Origin: Mycobacterium sp. E2733
GTDB lineage: Bacteria > Actinomycetota > Actinomycetes > Mycobacteriales > Mycobacteriaceae
Assembly: GCF_001667585.1 (NCBI RefSeq)
Contig: NZ_LZJZ01000024.1
Coordinates: 1-64,000 of the forward strand
Direction of reading: 5' to 3'
DNA: 64,000 bases
A program made the position numbers and the translations under genes. Position 1 is the stretch's first letter, and each line of letters starts with the position of its first letter. Under the pieces are notes generated by a model. It did no database searches. It saw only the letters and a list, made by a program, of their open reading frames with translations, and was not told where the DNA came from. Below are positions 35,000-43,072 of this stretch, one piece after another.

Positions 35000-35077
35000 A
35001 TGACCGATTTAGCAATGGATTCGCAATCCGGGCGTGATTCGGGCCGAAACCTCCGGCCGACGGGTGGGAAGGCGTGA
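35000..35077 (+). CDS. possible 25-residue leader ORF
   Basis: ATG 35000 opens a 25-codon frame (MTDLAMDSQSGRDSG...) whose TGA overlaps the GTG of the acetyltransferase gene as GTGA. That overlap type is used for coupling throughout this window. Whether the peptide is made is unknown; it could also be chance. Confidence 0.3.
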   Translation: MTDLAMDSQSGRDSGRNLRPTGGKA

Positions 35078-36057
35078 GCGTTGTCCGCGCCGAGGAGTTG
35101 GCGGCGCTGCCCGTGTTCGCCGACATTGCGGCGGAGGACCTTACGGAGTTGGCCGCCCTGCTCGAGCCCCTGCACGCCGCCGCTGGAGAGGTCCTGATGC
35201 GGCAGGGGGAACGGGCGGAGTCGTTCGCGATCATTGCGTCCGGTCGAGTCGCGGTGAGGCACGTCGGCCCGAAGGACCGGGTCACGGCCACCGAGCTGTC
35301 GTCCGCGACGATCATCGGCGAGATCGCGTTGCTGCGGCACGCGACCAGAACGGCGACGGTGACCGCGCTGGACGACGTGCGCGGCTACACCGGATACAGC
35401 GCGGCCTTCGACCGCATGCTGGCCCTGCCGGTCGTCGCCGACCGGATGCTGCGTACCGCGCGGCAGCGGTTGGCCGCGTACATCGCCCCCATTCCGGTGT
35501 CGTGCAGCGACGGCGCGGCGCTCTTGCTGCGCCCCGTCCTGCCCGGCGACGCGGAGCGGTTCAAGAGCAGCGGTTCCTTCTCGAGGGAGACTCTGTACCG
35601 GCGATACCAAGGTGGCACCCCGACCGATGCGCGCCTGACCTATCTGTTCGAGGTCGACTACGTCGACCACTTCGTCTGGGTAGTCACCGACGGCGTGGCA
35701 GGGCCGGTGGTCGCCGATGCCCGCTTCGTCCGGGACCAAGACGACCCCGTCTCGGCAGAGGTCGCGCTCACCGTGGCGGACGGCTACCAGGGCCGTGGGA
35801 TCGGTACGCTCCTGCTCGGCGCGCTGGCTGTCGCGGCGCGCCTCGACGGCATCAAGCGATTCCATGGCCGGGTGCTGGCGGAGAATCCGCCCGCGCGTGC
35901 GCTGGGTGACAAGGTGGACGCGCGTTGGGCGCGCGAGGAGCCGGGCGTGGTCGCCGCGATGGGGGAGATACCGCGCTTTCGTGACTTGCCCCTCGACCGC
36001 GCTGTGCTCGAGCAGATCCGGCAGGTGGCCCGGCAGGTGATCCAGGCGTTCGACTAG
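35074..36057 (+). CDS. cNMP-dependent protein lysine acetyltransferase (Rv0998-like)
   Basis: 327 residues (Rv0998 is 333). N-terminal cyclic-nucleotide domain, about 1-140, with the phosphate-binding cassette GEIALLRHATRTATV near 91-105. C-terminal GNAT domain, about 145-327, with FEVDYVDHFVWVVTDG, the catalytic Glu strand AEVALTVADGYQGRGIGTLLLGAL near 230-250, and RQVARQVIQAFD at the end. The known enzyme acetylates and inactivates acyl-CoA synthetases in response to cAMP. Sitting among three acyl ligases, it may control lipid flux. It could be a paralogue of Rv0998. Confidence 0.8.
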   Translation: MSVVRAEELAALPVFADIAAEDLTELAALLEPLHAAAGEVLMRQGERAESFAIIASGRVAVRHVGPKDRVTATELSSATIIGEIALLRHATRTATVTALDDVRGYTGYSAAFDRMLALPVVADRMLRTARQRLAAYIAPIPVSCSDGAALLLRPVLPGDAERFKSSGSFSRETLYRRYQGGTPTDARLTYLFEVDYVDHFVWVVTDGVAGPVVADARFVRDQDDPVSAEVALTVADGYQGRGIGTLLLGALAVAARLDGIKRFHGRVLAENPPARALGDKVDARWAREEPGVVAAMGEIPRFRDLPLDRAVLEQIRQVARQVIQAFD

Positions 36058-36063
36058 CGGCTG

Positions 36064-36083
36064 CTAGTGACAAATGCCCCGCC
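36064..36083 (+). promoter_or_regulatory. DosR box, AGTGACAAA variant (acyl ligase fusion gene)
   Basis: CTAGTGACAAATGCCCCGCC matches 12 of 20 consensus positions and shares the AGTGACAAA variant core. Centre 96.5 bp before the ATG at 36170, just after the acetyltransferase stop. Confidence 0.5.
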
Positions 36084-36169
36084 ATCTGATGGCTTTGCGC
36101 CCTTACCGGAAAGTTGGATTCGCCCACAACATGGGTTCTGCTTGCTAGTCGAAGGAGTCGCGCCGACCG

Positions 36170-38971
36170 ATGGCAAACCAAGACTGCGCTCCTCCCGTCC
36201 TGGCGCTGGTGCGCGGCCTCGTCGAAGAGGTTCACTCGCAGGCGGTGCCGCCCTCGGTGACGCTTGACAGCTCCTTCGACAACCTGGGCATCGGGAGCCT
36301 CGAACTGGCGGAATTGTTGCTACGCGTGCAGGACGAATTCGGGGTGGCGCTCCCGCCCCACACCTTGGCGAGGGCGGAGACACCGCGCGATTTGGTGGCC
36401 GCGCTCAACCCCGCCCTGGGTCGGGGTCACCCCGCCATGCGGGAGGACCGTGGCGTCGTTTCACTTCCGGCCACCGTGTCGCCAGCTCCGGCGCCCGAGT
36501 CGGCGCTGACCCTCAACGACGCCCTCAACTGGCATGTCGGTGCGACCCCGGGCCGCACCCACATCCGCATTCTCGACGACGCTGGTGACCCCCGGAACAG
36601 CGCCGACATGAGCTATGCGGACCTGCACCACGAGGCGGCCGCGGTGGCCGCCGGACTGATCGCGCACGACGTCGTGGCGGGTGACGCTGTCGCCATCATG
36701 CTGCCGACCTGCCGTGCGTATTTCGTGACCTTCGCAGGCGTCATCCTCGCCGGCGCGGTGCCTGTCCCCGTCTACCCACCCGCGCGACCGTCCCAGCTGG
36801 CGGATCATCTGCGCCGCACCGCCGGCATCCTCGCCAATGCGCGCGCCACGATGCTCGTCACGGTGCCGGAGGCCGTCGCCCTGGGCCACCTGCTGCGCTC
36901 CAACGTCGAGAGCCTGCGCCATGTCGTCGTTCCCGAATCACTCACGCGCGCAGGCGAACACGCGCCACCGTCCCTTCCCCGGCCGCGGACCGAGGATCTG
37001 GCGCTGGTGCAGTACACCTCGGGCAGCACCGGGCAGCCCAAAGGGGTCGCCCTGACGCATCGCAACCTGCTCGCCAACATCCGGGCGATGGGTCGGGCCG
37101 CGGGGGCGACCGGGTCGGACACGTTCGTCAGTTGGCTGCCGCTGTATCACGACATGGGGTTGATCGGCGCATGGTTGGGCTGCATGTACTTCGGTGTCCC
37201 GCTGGTGGTGATGAGCCCGCAGGCGTTCCTCATCCGCCCATCGCGATGGCTGTGGGCGATCCATGCCAACCGTGCCACCATGTCGGCCGGCCCGAACTTC
37301 GCCTATGAACTCTGCCTGTCGAAAATTCGCGACGAGGAGATCGAGGGGCTCGACCTCAGTTGCTGGCGGCTGGCCTATAACGGCGCCGAACCGGTGAGCG
37401 CCGCGACCATCGAACGTTTCGGTGATCGCTTCGCTCCGTATGGTTTTCGCCGGGAGGCGATGACGCCGGTTTATGGGCTGGCCGAGTCGTCGGTGGGGCT
37501 GGCGTTCCCCCCGTTGAACCGCGGACCGGTCATCGACCGAATTCGCCGAGACACCTTCGTAAGGTCGGGGCAGGCCGAGCCTGCCAAGCCCGGAGAGCGG
37601 GACCTTCGATTCGTCGCCTGCGGCCAACCCCTGCCCGGTCACGAAATCCGCATCGTCGACGCGGCCGGCAACGAGCTGGGTGACCGCCATGAGGGCCGCG
37701 TCGAGTTCCGCGGTCCCTCGGCGACCGCGGGCTATTTCAACAACCCGGCGGCGACGCGCGCTCTGTTTCACGACGCCTGGCTCGACACGGGCGATCTCGG
37801 GTACACGGTTGAGGCCGAGCTGTACGTCACCGGCCGTATCAAAGACTTGATCATCCGGGCCGGGCGCAACCTGCACCCCGCGGAACTGGAAGAGGCGGTT
37901 GGCAACATCCAGGGTGTCCGCAAGGGCTGTGTGGCGGTGTTCGCTTCGCCCGATCCCTCCGGTGGCCCCGAGCGACTCGTGGTCATGGCCGAGGCCCGAG
38001 CGATCCGAGACGATGCGCGCGCCGCCCTACGCTCCGAAATCGCGGCCACTACAGTCGATTTGCTCGGGGTGGCGCCCGACGATGTGGTGCTGGCGCCACC
38101 TCGCACCGTCCTGAAGACGTCCAGCGGCAAGATCAGGCGGGCCGCCAGCCGGGCCCTCTACCAGGCCGGCAAGATCGGTGCACGACCACGGGCGTTGTGG
38201 TGGGAACTGGCACGGCTTCGCATTCGCGGCGCGCTGCCTTCAATGCGCCGTGCTCGTCGTGCGGCGGGCGACGTGGCCTTCGCCGGCTACGCGTGGGCCG
38301 TGTACACCATCCTCGGGCTGTCGGTTGCCGCCTTGCTGCTGCTACTCCCGCGGGCGGATTGGCGGTGGCGCGTGGCCCGCGCCGCGGTCCGGTTGCTGGC
38401 TCGCCTCACGGGGACGGCGATCACCGTGCACGGCCTCGACCTTTTCCCCGCAGGCGCGTCGATCGCGGTGGCCAACCACCCCAGCTGGATCGACCCGCTG
38501 GCGCTGGCGTCGGAAATGCCGCAGCAGTTTCACTTCGTCGCCGCCGAAGTCCTTGAACATCAGGGCATCAACGGATTCGTGCTCAGGCGGCTGGGCCACC
38601 AGTTCGTGGAACGCCACGAACGTGAACACGGCGTGGCGGACACCGACCGGCTGGCCGATCTGGTGCGTGCCGGCCAGTCGCTCGTCATCTTTCCGGAAGG
38701 CCGACTGGCCCGCGCCCCCGGGTTGCGGCCTTTCCACATGGGCGCCTTCGTGGTGGCCGCCCGAACCGGCGTGGCCATCACCCCGTTGGGGATTCGCGGG
38801 ACCCGGACCATACTGCGGCCGGAGCATCATTTCCCCCGACACGGATCGATCGATATCACGGTGGGTGAGCCGATCAGGCCCTCGGGCGACAGCTGGACCG
38901 CCGCAGTCGAATTGCAGCACGCGGTGCGGCACTCCGTCCTGGTGTTATCGGGGGAGTCGGACGTCGAATAG
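36170..38971 (+). CDS. ACP - acyl-AMP ligase - PlsC acyltransferase fusion
   Basis: 933 residues with three modules. Residues 5-85 are an acyl carrier protein, with the phosphopantetheine serine in NLGIGSLELAEL near 43. Residues about 105-670 are an AMP-ligase of the FAAL/acyl-ACP synthetase type: YTSGSTGQPKG near 281, VYGLAESSVG near 437, LDTGDLGY near 540, and TSSGKIRR near 645. A hydrophobic segment spans about 705-725. Residues about 735-930 are a PlsC-type acyltransferase with NHPSWID near 769 (HX4D) and FPEGRL near 841. The logic is to activate a fatty acid, load it on the built-in ACP and transfer it to a glycerolipid. A DosR-type box precedes it. Confidence 0.85.
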   Translation: MANQDCAPPVLALVRGLVEEVHSQAVPPSVTLDSSFDNLGIGSLELAELLLRVQDEFGVALPPHTLARAETPRDLVAALNPALGRGHPAMREDRGVVSLPATVSPAPAPESALTLNDALNWHVGATPGRTHIRILDDAGDPRNSADMSYADLHHEAAAVAAGLIAHDVVAGDAVAIMLPTCRAYFVTFAGVILAGAVPVPVYPPARPSQLADHLRRTAGILANARATMLVTVPEAVALGHLLRSNVESLRHVVVPESLTRAGEHAPPSLPRPRTEDLALVQYTSGSTGQPKGVALTHRNLLANIRAMGRAAGATGSDTFVSWLPLYHDMGLIGAWLGCMYFGVPLVVMSPQAFLIRPSRWLWAIHANRATMSAGPNFAYELCLSKIRDEEIEGLDLSCWRLAYNGAEPVSAATIERFGDRFAPYGFRREAMTPVYGLAESSVGLAFPPLNRGPVIDRIRRDTFVRSGQAEPAKPGERDLRFVACGQPLPGHEIRIVDAAGNELGDRHEGRVEFRGPSATAGYFNNPAATRALFHDAWLDTGDLGYTVEAELYVTGRIKDLIIRAGRNLHPAELEEAVGNIQGVRKGCVAVFASPDPSGGPERLVVMAEARAIRDDARAALRSEIAATTVDLLGVAPDDVVLAPPRTVLKTSSGKIRRAASRALYQAGKIGARPRALWWELARLRIRGALPSMRRARRAAGDVAFAGYAWAVYTILGLSVAALLLLLPRADWRWRVARAAVRLLARLTGTAITVHGLDLFPAGASIAVANHPSWIDPLALASEMPQQFHFVAAEVLEHQGINGFVLRRLGHQFVERHEREHGVADTDRLADLVRAGQSLVIFPEGRLARAPGLRPFHMGAFVVAARTGVAITPLGIRGTRTILRPEHHFPRHGSIDITVGEPIRPSGDSWTAAVELQHAVRHSVLVLSGESDVE

Positions 38972-38985
38972 GCTGCGGCAGCGAT

Positions 38986-39255
38986 CTATTCGTCGTGCTT
39001 GCTCACCGCCTGGCCGGCGCTGCGCACCACGTTGCGGAAGAATTCGATGCGGGCGGTGACCAGGTCGTCGGCCAGGTCCAGGGCGGCGTCGACGACGGTC
39101 TTGCGTCGCGACTGCTCGGGGAGCACGGGACTGATCTGGTCGACGAACTTGCGGACGGCCTCGATGGCGTGCTTGCGGCCCGATTCGACCGATTCCAGCA
39201 CGTCGTCGGAGAGCTCGGCCCAACGCGGCTCGGTCTTGTGCGGTGCCTCGGTCAT
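38986..39255 (-). CDS. small amphipathic helical protein, unknown (phasin-like?)
   Basis: 89 residues from ATG 39255, preceded by AGGAGTGAG. Almost entirely helical and charged, with two long amphipathic stretches (DDVLESVESGRKHAIEAVRKFVDQI and RRKTVVDAALDLADDLVTARIEFFRNVVRS). No cysteine, no membrane segment, no known domain. A DosR-type box is 82 bp upstream. Lying between the acyl ligase fusion and the WS/DGAT operon, a lipid-droplet coat (phasin-like) role is a reasonable guess, not shown. Confidence 0.65.
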   Translation of the reverse strand: MTEAPHKTEPRWAELSDDVLESVESGRKHAIEAVRKFVDQISPVLPEQSRRKTVVDAALDLADDLVTARIEFFRNVVRSAGQAVSKHDE

Positions 39256-39327
39256 GATCTCACTCCTAACAAGGGTTCCCGAGATGCTTGTGACCGCTCC
39301 GAGGTTACGACTGGCCGGACGTCGGCG

Positions 39328-39347
39328 CGAGTGACAAAAGGCCCTTC
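39328..39347 (+). promoter_or_regulatory. DosR box, AGTGACAAA variant (helical protein gene)
   Basis: CGAGTGACAAAAGGCCCTTC matches 11 of 20 positions and carries the AGTGACAAA core shared with 34867 and 36064. It lies in the divergent gap, centred 82.5 bp from the minus-strand ATG at 39255. Confidence 0.5.
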
Positions 39348-39416
39348 GCCCCCGGTCATATGGCCCAGACCGGCCGCCTGCCCTCGGCTTGCCGGCCAAG
39401 GACTTTCGCGGCCCCG

Positions 39417-39436
39417 ACCGGGCCGTAAGTCCCTAA
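39417..39436 (+). promoter_or_regulatory. DosR box of the hydrolase - WS/DGAT operon
   Basis: ACCGGGCCGTAAGTCCCTAA matches 15 of 20 DosR positions, the best in the window. Its centre is 43.5 bp before the ATG at 39470, identical to the spacing at 30040. A GGACTTTCG half-site lies about 24 bp further upstream. Confidence 0.78.
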
Positions 39437-39457
39437 CCCGCCGATTTCGGCGCCTGC

Positions 39458-39463
39458 TAATTT
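39458..39463 (+). promoter_or_regulatory. -10 element of the hydrolase operon (leaderless)
   Basis: TAATTT ends 6 nt before the ATG at 39470, so transcription should begin at or beside the A of the start codon. There is no Shine-Dalgarno sequence, as expected for a leaderless mRNA. Confidence 0.65.
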
Positions 39464-39469
39464 GCCACC

Positions 39470-40723
39470 ATGGCGGTACCCACCAACAACGGCGCCTCTC
39501 GACGCCCAGGCGCTTTGCCATTGAGCCCACCCGCGGGTGTCGGCCTGGGCAGTGCCGTCAAACCGTTCACGAGCACCGGTCGATACCTCGCCGAGTCGTG
39601 GCGCGAATATCTCGGCCAAGCGCCCGACGAGCTTCCGATCGCGCGACCCACGCTCGCCCTGGCCGCCCAGGCGTTCCGCGACGAAGTCGTCCTGTTGGGC
39701 CTGAAGGCACGGCGCCCGGTCAGCCGCCCCGAGGAGTTCGAACGCATCACGAGCGAGGTGACGGCGGGACTGAAGTTCTACGGTAAGCGGGGATGGCTGA
39801 CCAATCCAAAAAGATTCTTCGGCACTCCGCCGCCACTTTCGGACGTCGTGGTGCGAAAGGTCCAAGCGGGCCGGCGGTCCTACTATCGCATCTTCTTCGA
39901 CAGCGGATACCTGCCCCGGCCGGGTGAACCCGGCGCGCAGCGCTGGACGGGCTACACCGCCAACGATCGCGAGTACGCCCTGTTGCTGCGCCATCCGCAA
40001 CCACGCCCGTGGCTGGTGTGCGTGCACGGAACCGAAATGGGCCGGGCCGCCCTGGATCTCGCCTTGTTCCGGGCCTGGCGGTTACACGAAGATCTCGGGT
40101 TGAACGTCGTCATGCCGGTCCTACCGATGCACGGCCCCCGCTCCCGGGGCCTGCCGAAGGGCGCGGTGTTTCCGGGAGAGGACATCCTCGACGATGTGCA
40201 CGCGACTGCGCAGGCGGTGTGGGACATCCGTCGGCTCTTGTCCTGGATACGCCGGGAAGAGCCGGAATCGCAGATCGGGTTGAACGGTCTGTCGCTGGGC
40301 GGCTACATCACCGCGTTGGTCGCCAGCCTCGAAACCGGGCTCACCTGTGCGATTCTGGGTGTCCCGGTCGCAGACCTGGTCGGGCTGCTGAGTCGGCACT
40401 CCGGGCTCGGCCCCGACGACCCGCGCCGTCAGACGTTCGAAGCCGCCGAGCCCATCGGGCGGATGACGTCGCCCCTGTCGCTCCCTCCGCTCGTGCCGAT
40501 GCCGGGTCGCTTCATCTACGCCGGCGTCGCCGATCAGGTGGTGCATCCGCGCGAGCAGGTGGTCCGCCTCTGGGAACACTGGGGGAAGCCCGAAATCGTC
40601 TGGTACCGCGGCGGACATACCGGCTTCTTCCGCGCGCGACCCGTACAGCGGTTCCTCGAGGCGGCGTTGCAGCAGTCAGGTCTTCTGGACGGGGCGGTGC
40701 CCAGGCGCGACCGCCCCGCTTAG
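39470..40723 (+). CDS. alpha/beta hydrolase
   Basis: 417 residues, with the hydrolase core in the second half. The nucleophile elbow is GLSLGGY near 270, the acid is probably Asp in GVADQVVHP near 352 and the His is in GGHTGFF near 381. An N-terminal extension of about 160 residues precedes the core. Probably a lipid or ester hydrolase. It is first of a two-gene operon with the wax ester/TAG synthase (15 bp gap) and is preceded by a strong DosR box. Confidence 0.78.
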   Translation: MAVPTNNGASRRPGALPLSPPAGVGLGSAVKPFTSTGRYLAESWREYLGQAPDELPIARPTLALAAQAFRDEVVLLGLKARRPVSRPEEFERITSEVTAGLKFYGKRGWLTNPKRFFGTPPPLSDVVVRKVQAGRRSYYRIFFDSGYLPRPGEPGAQRWTGYTANDREYALLLRHPQPRPWLVCVHGTEMGRAALDLALFRAWRLHEDLGLNVVMPVLPMHGPRSRGLPKGAVFPGEDILDDVHATAQAVWDIRRLLSWIRREEPESQIGLNGLSLGGYITALVASLETGLTCAILGVPVADLVGLLSRHSGLGPDDPRRQTFEAAEPIGRMTSPLSLPPLVPMPGRFIYAGVADQVVHPREQVVRLWEHWGKPEIVWYRGGHTGFFRARPVQRFLEAALQQSGLLDGAVPRRDRPA

Positions 40724-40738
40724 TAGCGGAGGTGGAGG

Positions 40739-42136
40739 ATGAATCCGTTGGATCCGCTGGACGCGGCGATGATGACCGCGGAGTGGGTTTCCAACCCGAT
40801 GCACGTCGGCGCCGTGCTGATCCTGTCGCCACCCGACGACGCCGGGCCCCATTACGTCGACGAGCTGCATCGGACGACGCTCGGCCGGAACGACCCGATC
40901 GACCCGAGGCTGCGCAGGTATCCGCATCGCGGTGTGGAGACCGGTGGCATGTGGGTCTGGCGGCACATGGATCCCGTTGATGTCAGCCGACATTGCGAAC
41001 GTCGCACGGTGTCCGGCGACGGGTTCTGGCGGCTGATCGGCGAGCTGGACGCCCTGCGCCTCGACTGGAGCCGGCCGATGTGGACGTCGTATCTGATCGA
41101 CGGCCTGGACGGGGGCCGCTTTGCCTTCTACATCAAGGTGCATCACAGCGTGACCGACGGGGTGGCCGGGTTTCAGATGATCACCGACGCGCTCAGCAGT
41201 GATCCCGCCCGCCGGTCGATGCCGCCGTTTTACGCCGATTGCCGTCCTGAGCCCTCGCCGCCGGCTTCGGCCGGGTTGGTGTCTCGACTGGTCGCGCCCC
41301 TGCGGTCGCTGACCGGTGCGGCGGCGTCGAGTGTGGGTCTGATCGGGCGGGTGGCCACCGGCGAGGTCGCAACGGTGCTCGATGCCCTGGTCGGGCACAC
41401 CACGGTGCTGCCCCTGGGGGCCCCATACACCCGGTTCAACGGCCGGGTGGGCCCCGAGCGCGCCGTTGCCGCGAGCAGCTGTGCGAAAGATCGCATCCAA
41501 GCCGTGCGGCAGGCGGCCGGAGTTACTGGCAACGACGTGCTCACCGCGGTGGCGGCCGGCGTTGTGCGGCGCTGGCTGAGCGACCGCGGAGAACTGCCCA
41601 ACCTCCCGCTGGTGGCCGCGTGCCCCATCACGGTGCGCGACCCCGAGCACGAGACGCGAAATGACCAGCACGGCAACAGGTTCGGACTGTGGATGTGTCC
41701 GCTGGCCACCGATCTGGAGGACCCGTTAGCCAGGCTGAATGCGATCCATCGGTCCATGTCGGAGGGAAAGCACTGGGTGGCCAAACGGGGAGCGGCGGCG
41801 TCACTGCTGACGAATGCCGGCAGCATCGCCGCGACGGCAATCGGCCCGCTGCTGCCGTTCACGCCGAAAATCCGTACCGGATACAACCTGCCCATTTCGC
41901 ACGTCCGCGGCCCGGTGGGCGAAATGTATTGGAACGGCGCCCGAATCGAGGAGATGTATCCGGTGTCGACGGTTTACGACGGTCACGCACTCAACATCAC
42001 GACGTGCGCGTACGCCGACCGGATCGGGTTCGGCTATGCGGCCGGCCGCGACGTGGTGCCCGATATCGAGACATTCATACCGTCGACCGAGGAGTGCCTG
42101 GCCGAGCTCGAAGCGGCAGTAGGCATTGCCAGTTGA
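40739..42136 (+). CDS. wax ester synthase/diacylglycerol acyltransferase (WS/DGAT)
   Basis: 465 residues. The family active-site motif HHSVTDG lies near 134-140, NPLDPLDAAMMTAEW at the N-terminus and the structural block NLPISHVRGP in the C-terminal half. These enzymes make triacylglycerol or wax esters from acyl-CoA; M. tuberculosis Tgs1 is DosR-controlled and drives storage lipid in dormancy. Strong ribosome site (GGAGGTGGAGG). Which paralogue it corresponds to cannot be settled by eye. Confidence 0.88.
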   Translation: MNPLDPLDAAMMTAEWVSNPMHVGAVLILSPPDDAGPHYVDELHRTTLGRNDPIDPRLRRYPHRGVETGGMWVWRHMDPVDVSRHCERRTVSGDGFWRLIGELDALRLDWSRPMWTSYLIDGLDGGRFAFYIKVHHSVTDGVAGFQMITDALSSDPARRSMPPFYADCRPEPSPPASAGLVSRLVAPLRSLTGAAASSVGLIGRVATGEVATVLDALVGHTTVLPLGAPYTRFNGRVGPERAVAASSCAKDRIQAVRQAAGVTGNDVLTAVAAGVVRRWLSDRGELPNLPLVAACPITVRDPEHETRNDQHGNRFGLWMCPLATDLEDPLARLNAIHRSMSEGKHWVAKRGAAASLLTNAGSIAATAIGPLLPFTPKIRTGYNLPISHVRGPVGEMYWNGARIEEMYPVSTVYDGHALNITTCAYADRIGFGYAAGRDVVPDIETFIPSTEECLAELEAAVGIAS

Positions 42137-42141
42137 GTCCC

Positions 42142-42171
42142 GGCGCCGCGAGGCGCCGAGGCGTCAGCCTC
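42142..42171. terminator. tandem hairpins between convergent genes
   Basis: GGCGCC-GCGA-GGCGCC (42142-42157) is followed directly by GAGGC-GTCA-GCCTC (42158-42171), between the WS/DGAT stop and the minus-strand gene end. Likely a two-way terminator without a T tract. Confidence 0.55.
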
Positions 42172-42403
42172 GCGCCCGCTGCGAGGCCCGGCCCACGTGG
42201 GCCATGATGCGTTCCAAGACGGTGTTGGACAGGTCGCCGTCGTCGGCAACGCGCGACAGGCCGCGGCGCCGCAGGAACGTGTCGAGGCGGCGATCGGGAG
42301 ACCAGTCGGCATAGATCGGGCCCAGATATCGCGATTGCAGGAATTCCGAAGCCAGGGCGTCCACGTCAGAGTCGGTCAACGACAACGTTGGAATACCGCC
42401 CAT
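42164..42403 (-). CDS. small hypothetical protein under a DosR box
   Basis: 79 residues from ATG 42403, with AGGAG about 10 nt upstream (ATG 42412 is closer to it). LSLTDSDVDALASEFLQSRYLGPIYADW, then DRRLDTFLRRRGLSRVADDGDL and a basic tail. No domain recognised. A DosR-type box (42490-42509) is the only promoter signal before it. Confidence 0.6.
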   Translation of the reverse strand: MGGIPTLSLTDSDVDALASEFLQSRYLGPIYADWSPDRRLDTFLRRRGLSRVADDGDLSNTVLERIMAHVGRASQRARG

Positions 42404-42489
42404 AGCCGCCATGCTCCTTCGTTCAGCCGCAACCGCACCAGCCAAGTTACGTCAGACGTCGCCATTATTTCGTCACGCGCAGATTGCGG

Positions 42490-42509
42490 ATAGGGTCCAA
42501 AGTCATCAC
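42490..42509 (-). promoter_or_regulatory. DosR box of the 79-residue protein gene
   Basis: On the minus strand GTGATGACTTTGGACCCTAT matches 13 of 20 consensus positions, with a good GACTTTGGACCC core. Centre 96.5 bp before ATG 42403. It lies between that gene and the end of hspX. Confidence 0.55.
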
Positions 42510-42573
42510 CGAGCCGGCGCGCACAGCGGCGACGGTGGCCGGGCGACAGCGCCCGGGCCCCGGCTTCAGCCGG

Positions 42574-43005
42574 CTATTTCGCCGCCACTTTTACGTGCTT
42601 TTCCTCGGATGCGGGCTGTGAGACCGGCACGGAGACCGTCAGGATGCCCTTGTCATAGGTGGCCTTGATCTCGTCTTCGTTGGCATTCGACGGCAGTGAC
42701 ACGGTGCGGACAAACGAGCCGTAGGAGAACTCCGACCGGCCGTCGAACTCCTTCTTCTCGCTGCGCTCGGCCTTGATGGTGAGCTGACCGTCGCGGACGG
42801 TGATATCGACGTCCTTGGCCGGGTCGATGCCGGGAATCTCGGCGCGCAGCTCGTAGCGGCCGTCGACCATCTCGTCTTCCAGACGCATGAGGCGGGTGTC
42901 GAACATCGGGCGGATTCCGGCGAACGACGGGAACGCCGAGAAGAAATCCGCGAATTCGGGGAACAGCATGTGCGGCTTCTGCGTCGCGGGCAGGCTGGTC
43001 GTCAT
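42574..43005 (-). CDS. hspX: alpha-crystallin family chaperone HspX (16-kDa antigen)
   Basis: 143 residues (HspX is 144). High similarity over the whole length, including LFPEF, FPSFAGIRP, FDTRLMRLEDEM, the crystallin core VRDGQLTIKAERSEKKEFDGR and YDKGILTVSVPV. It is an ATP-independent chaperone that accumulates in hypoxia under DosR. ATG 43005 has GGAGAAGACA upstream. Divergent from nrdZ with a DosR-type box between them. Confidence 0.92.
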   Translation of the reverse strand: MTTSLPATQKPHMLFPEFADFFSAFPSFAGIRPMFDTRLMRLEDEMVDGRYELRAEIPGIDPAKDVDITVRDGQLTIKAERSEKKEFDGRSEFSYGSFVRTVSLPSNANEDEIKATYDKGILTVSVPVSQPASEEKHVKVAAK

Positions 43006-43072
43006 TGTCTTCTCCAGGTGTCATTTACTTGAAATGGACGTCTTCGATCCGACCACGCGAGCCGATGCCGCG

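Noticed and set aside
39393..39412. third DosR box in the hydrolase gap (GGACTTTCGCGGCCCC)
   Set aside because: Only the left half fits (10 of 20); mentioned as a half-site rather than a separate box.
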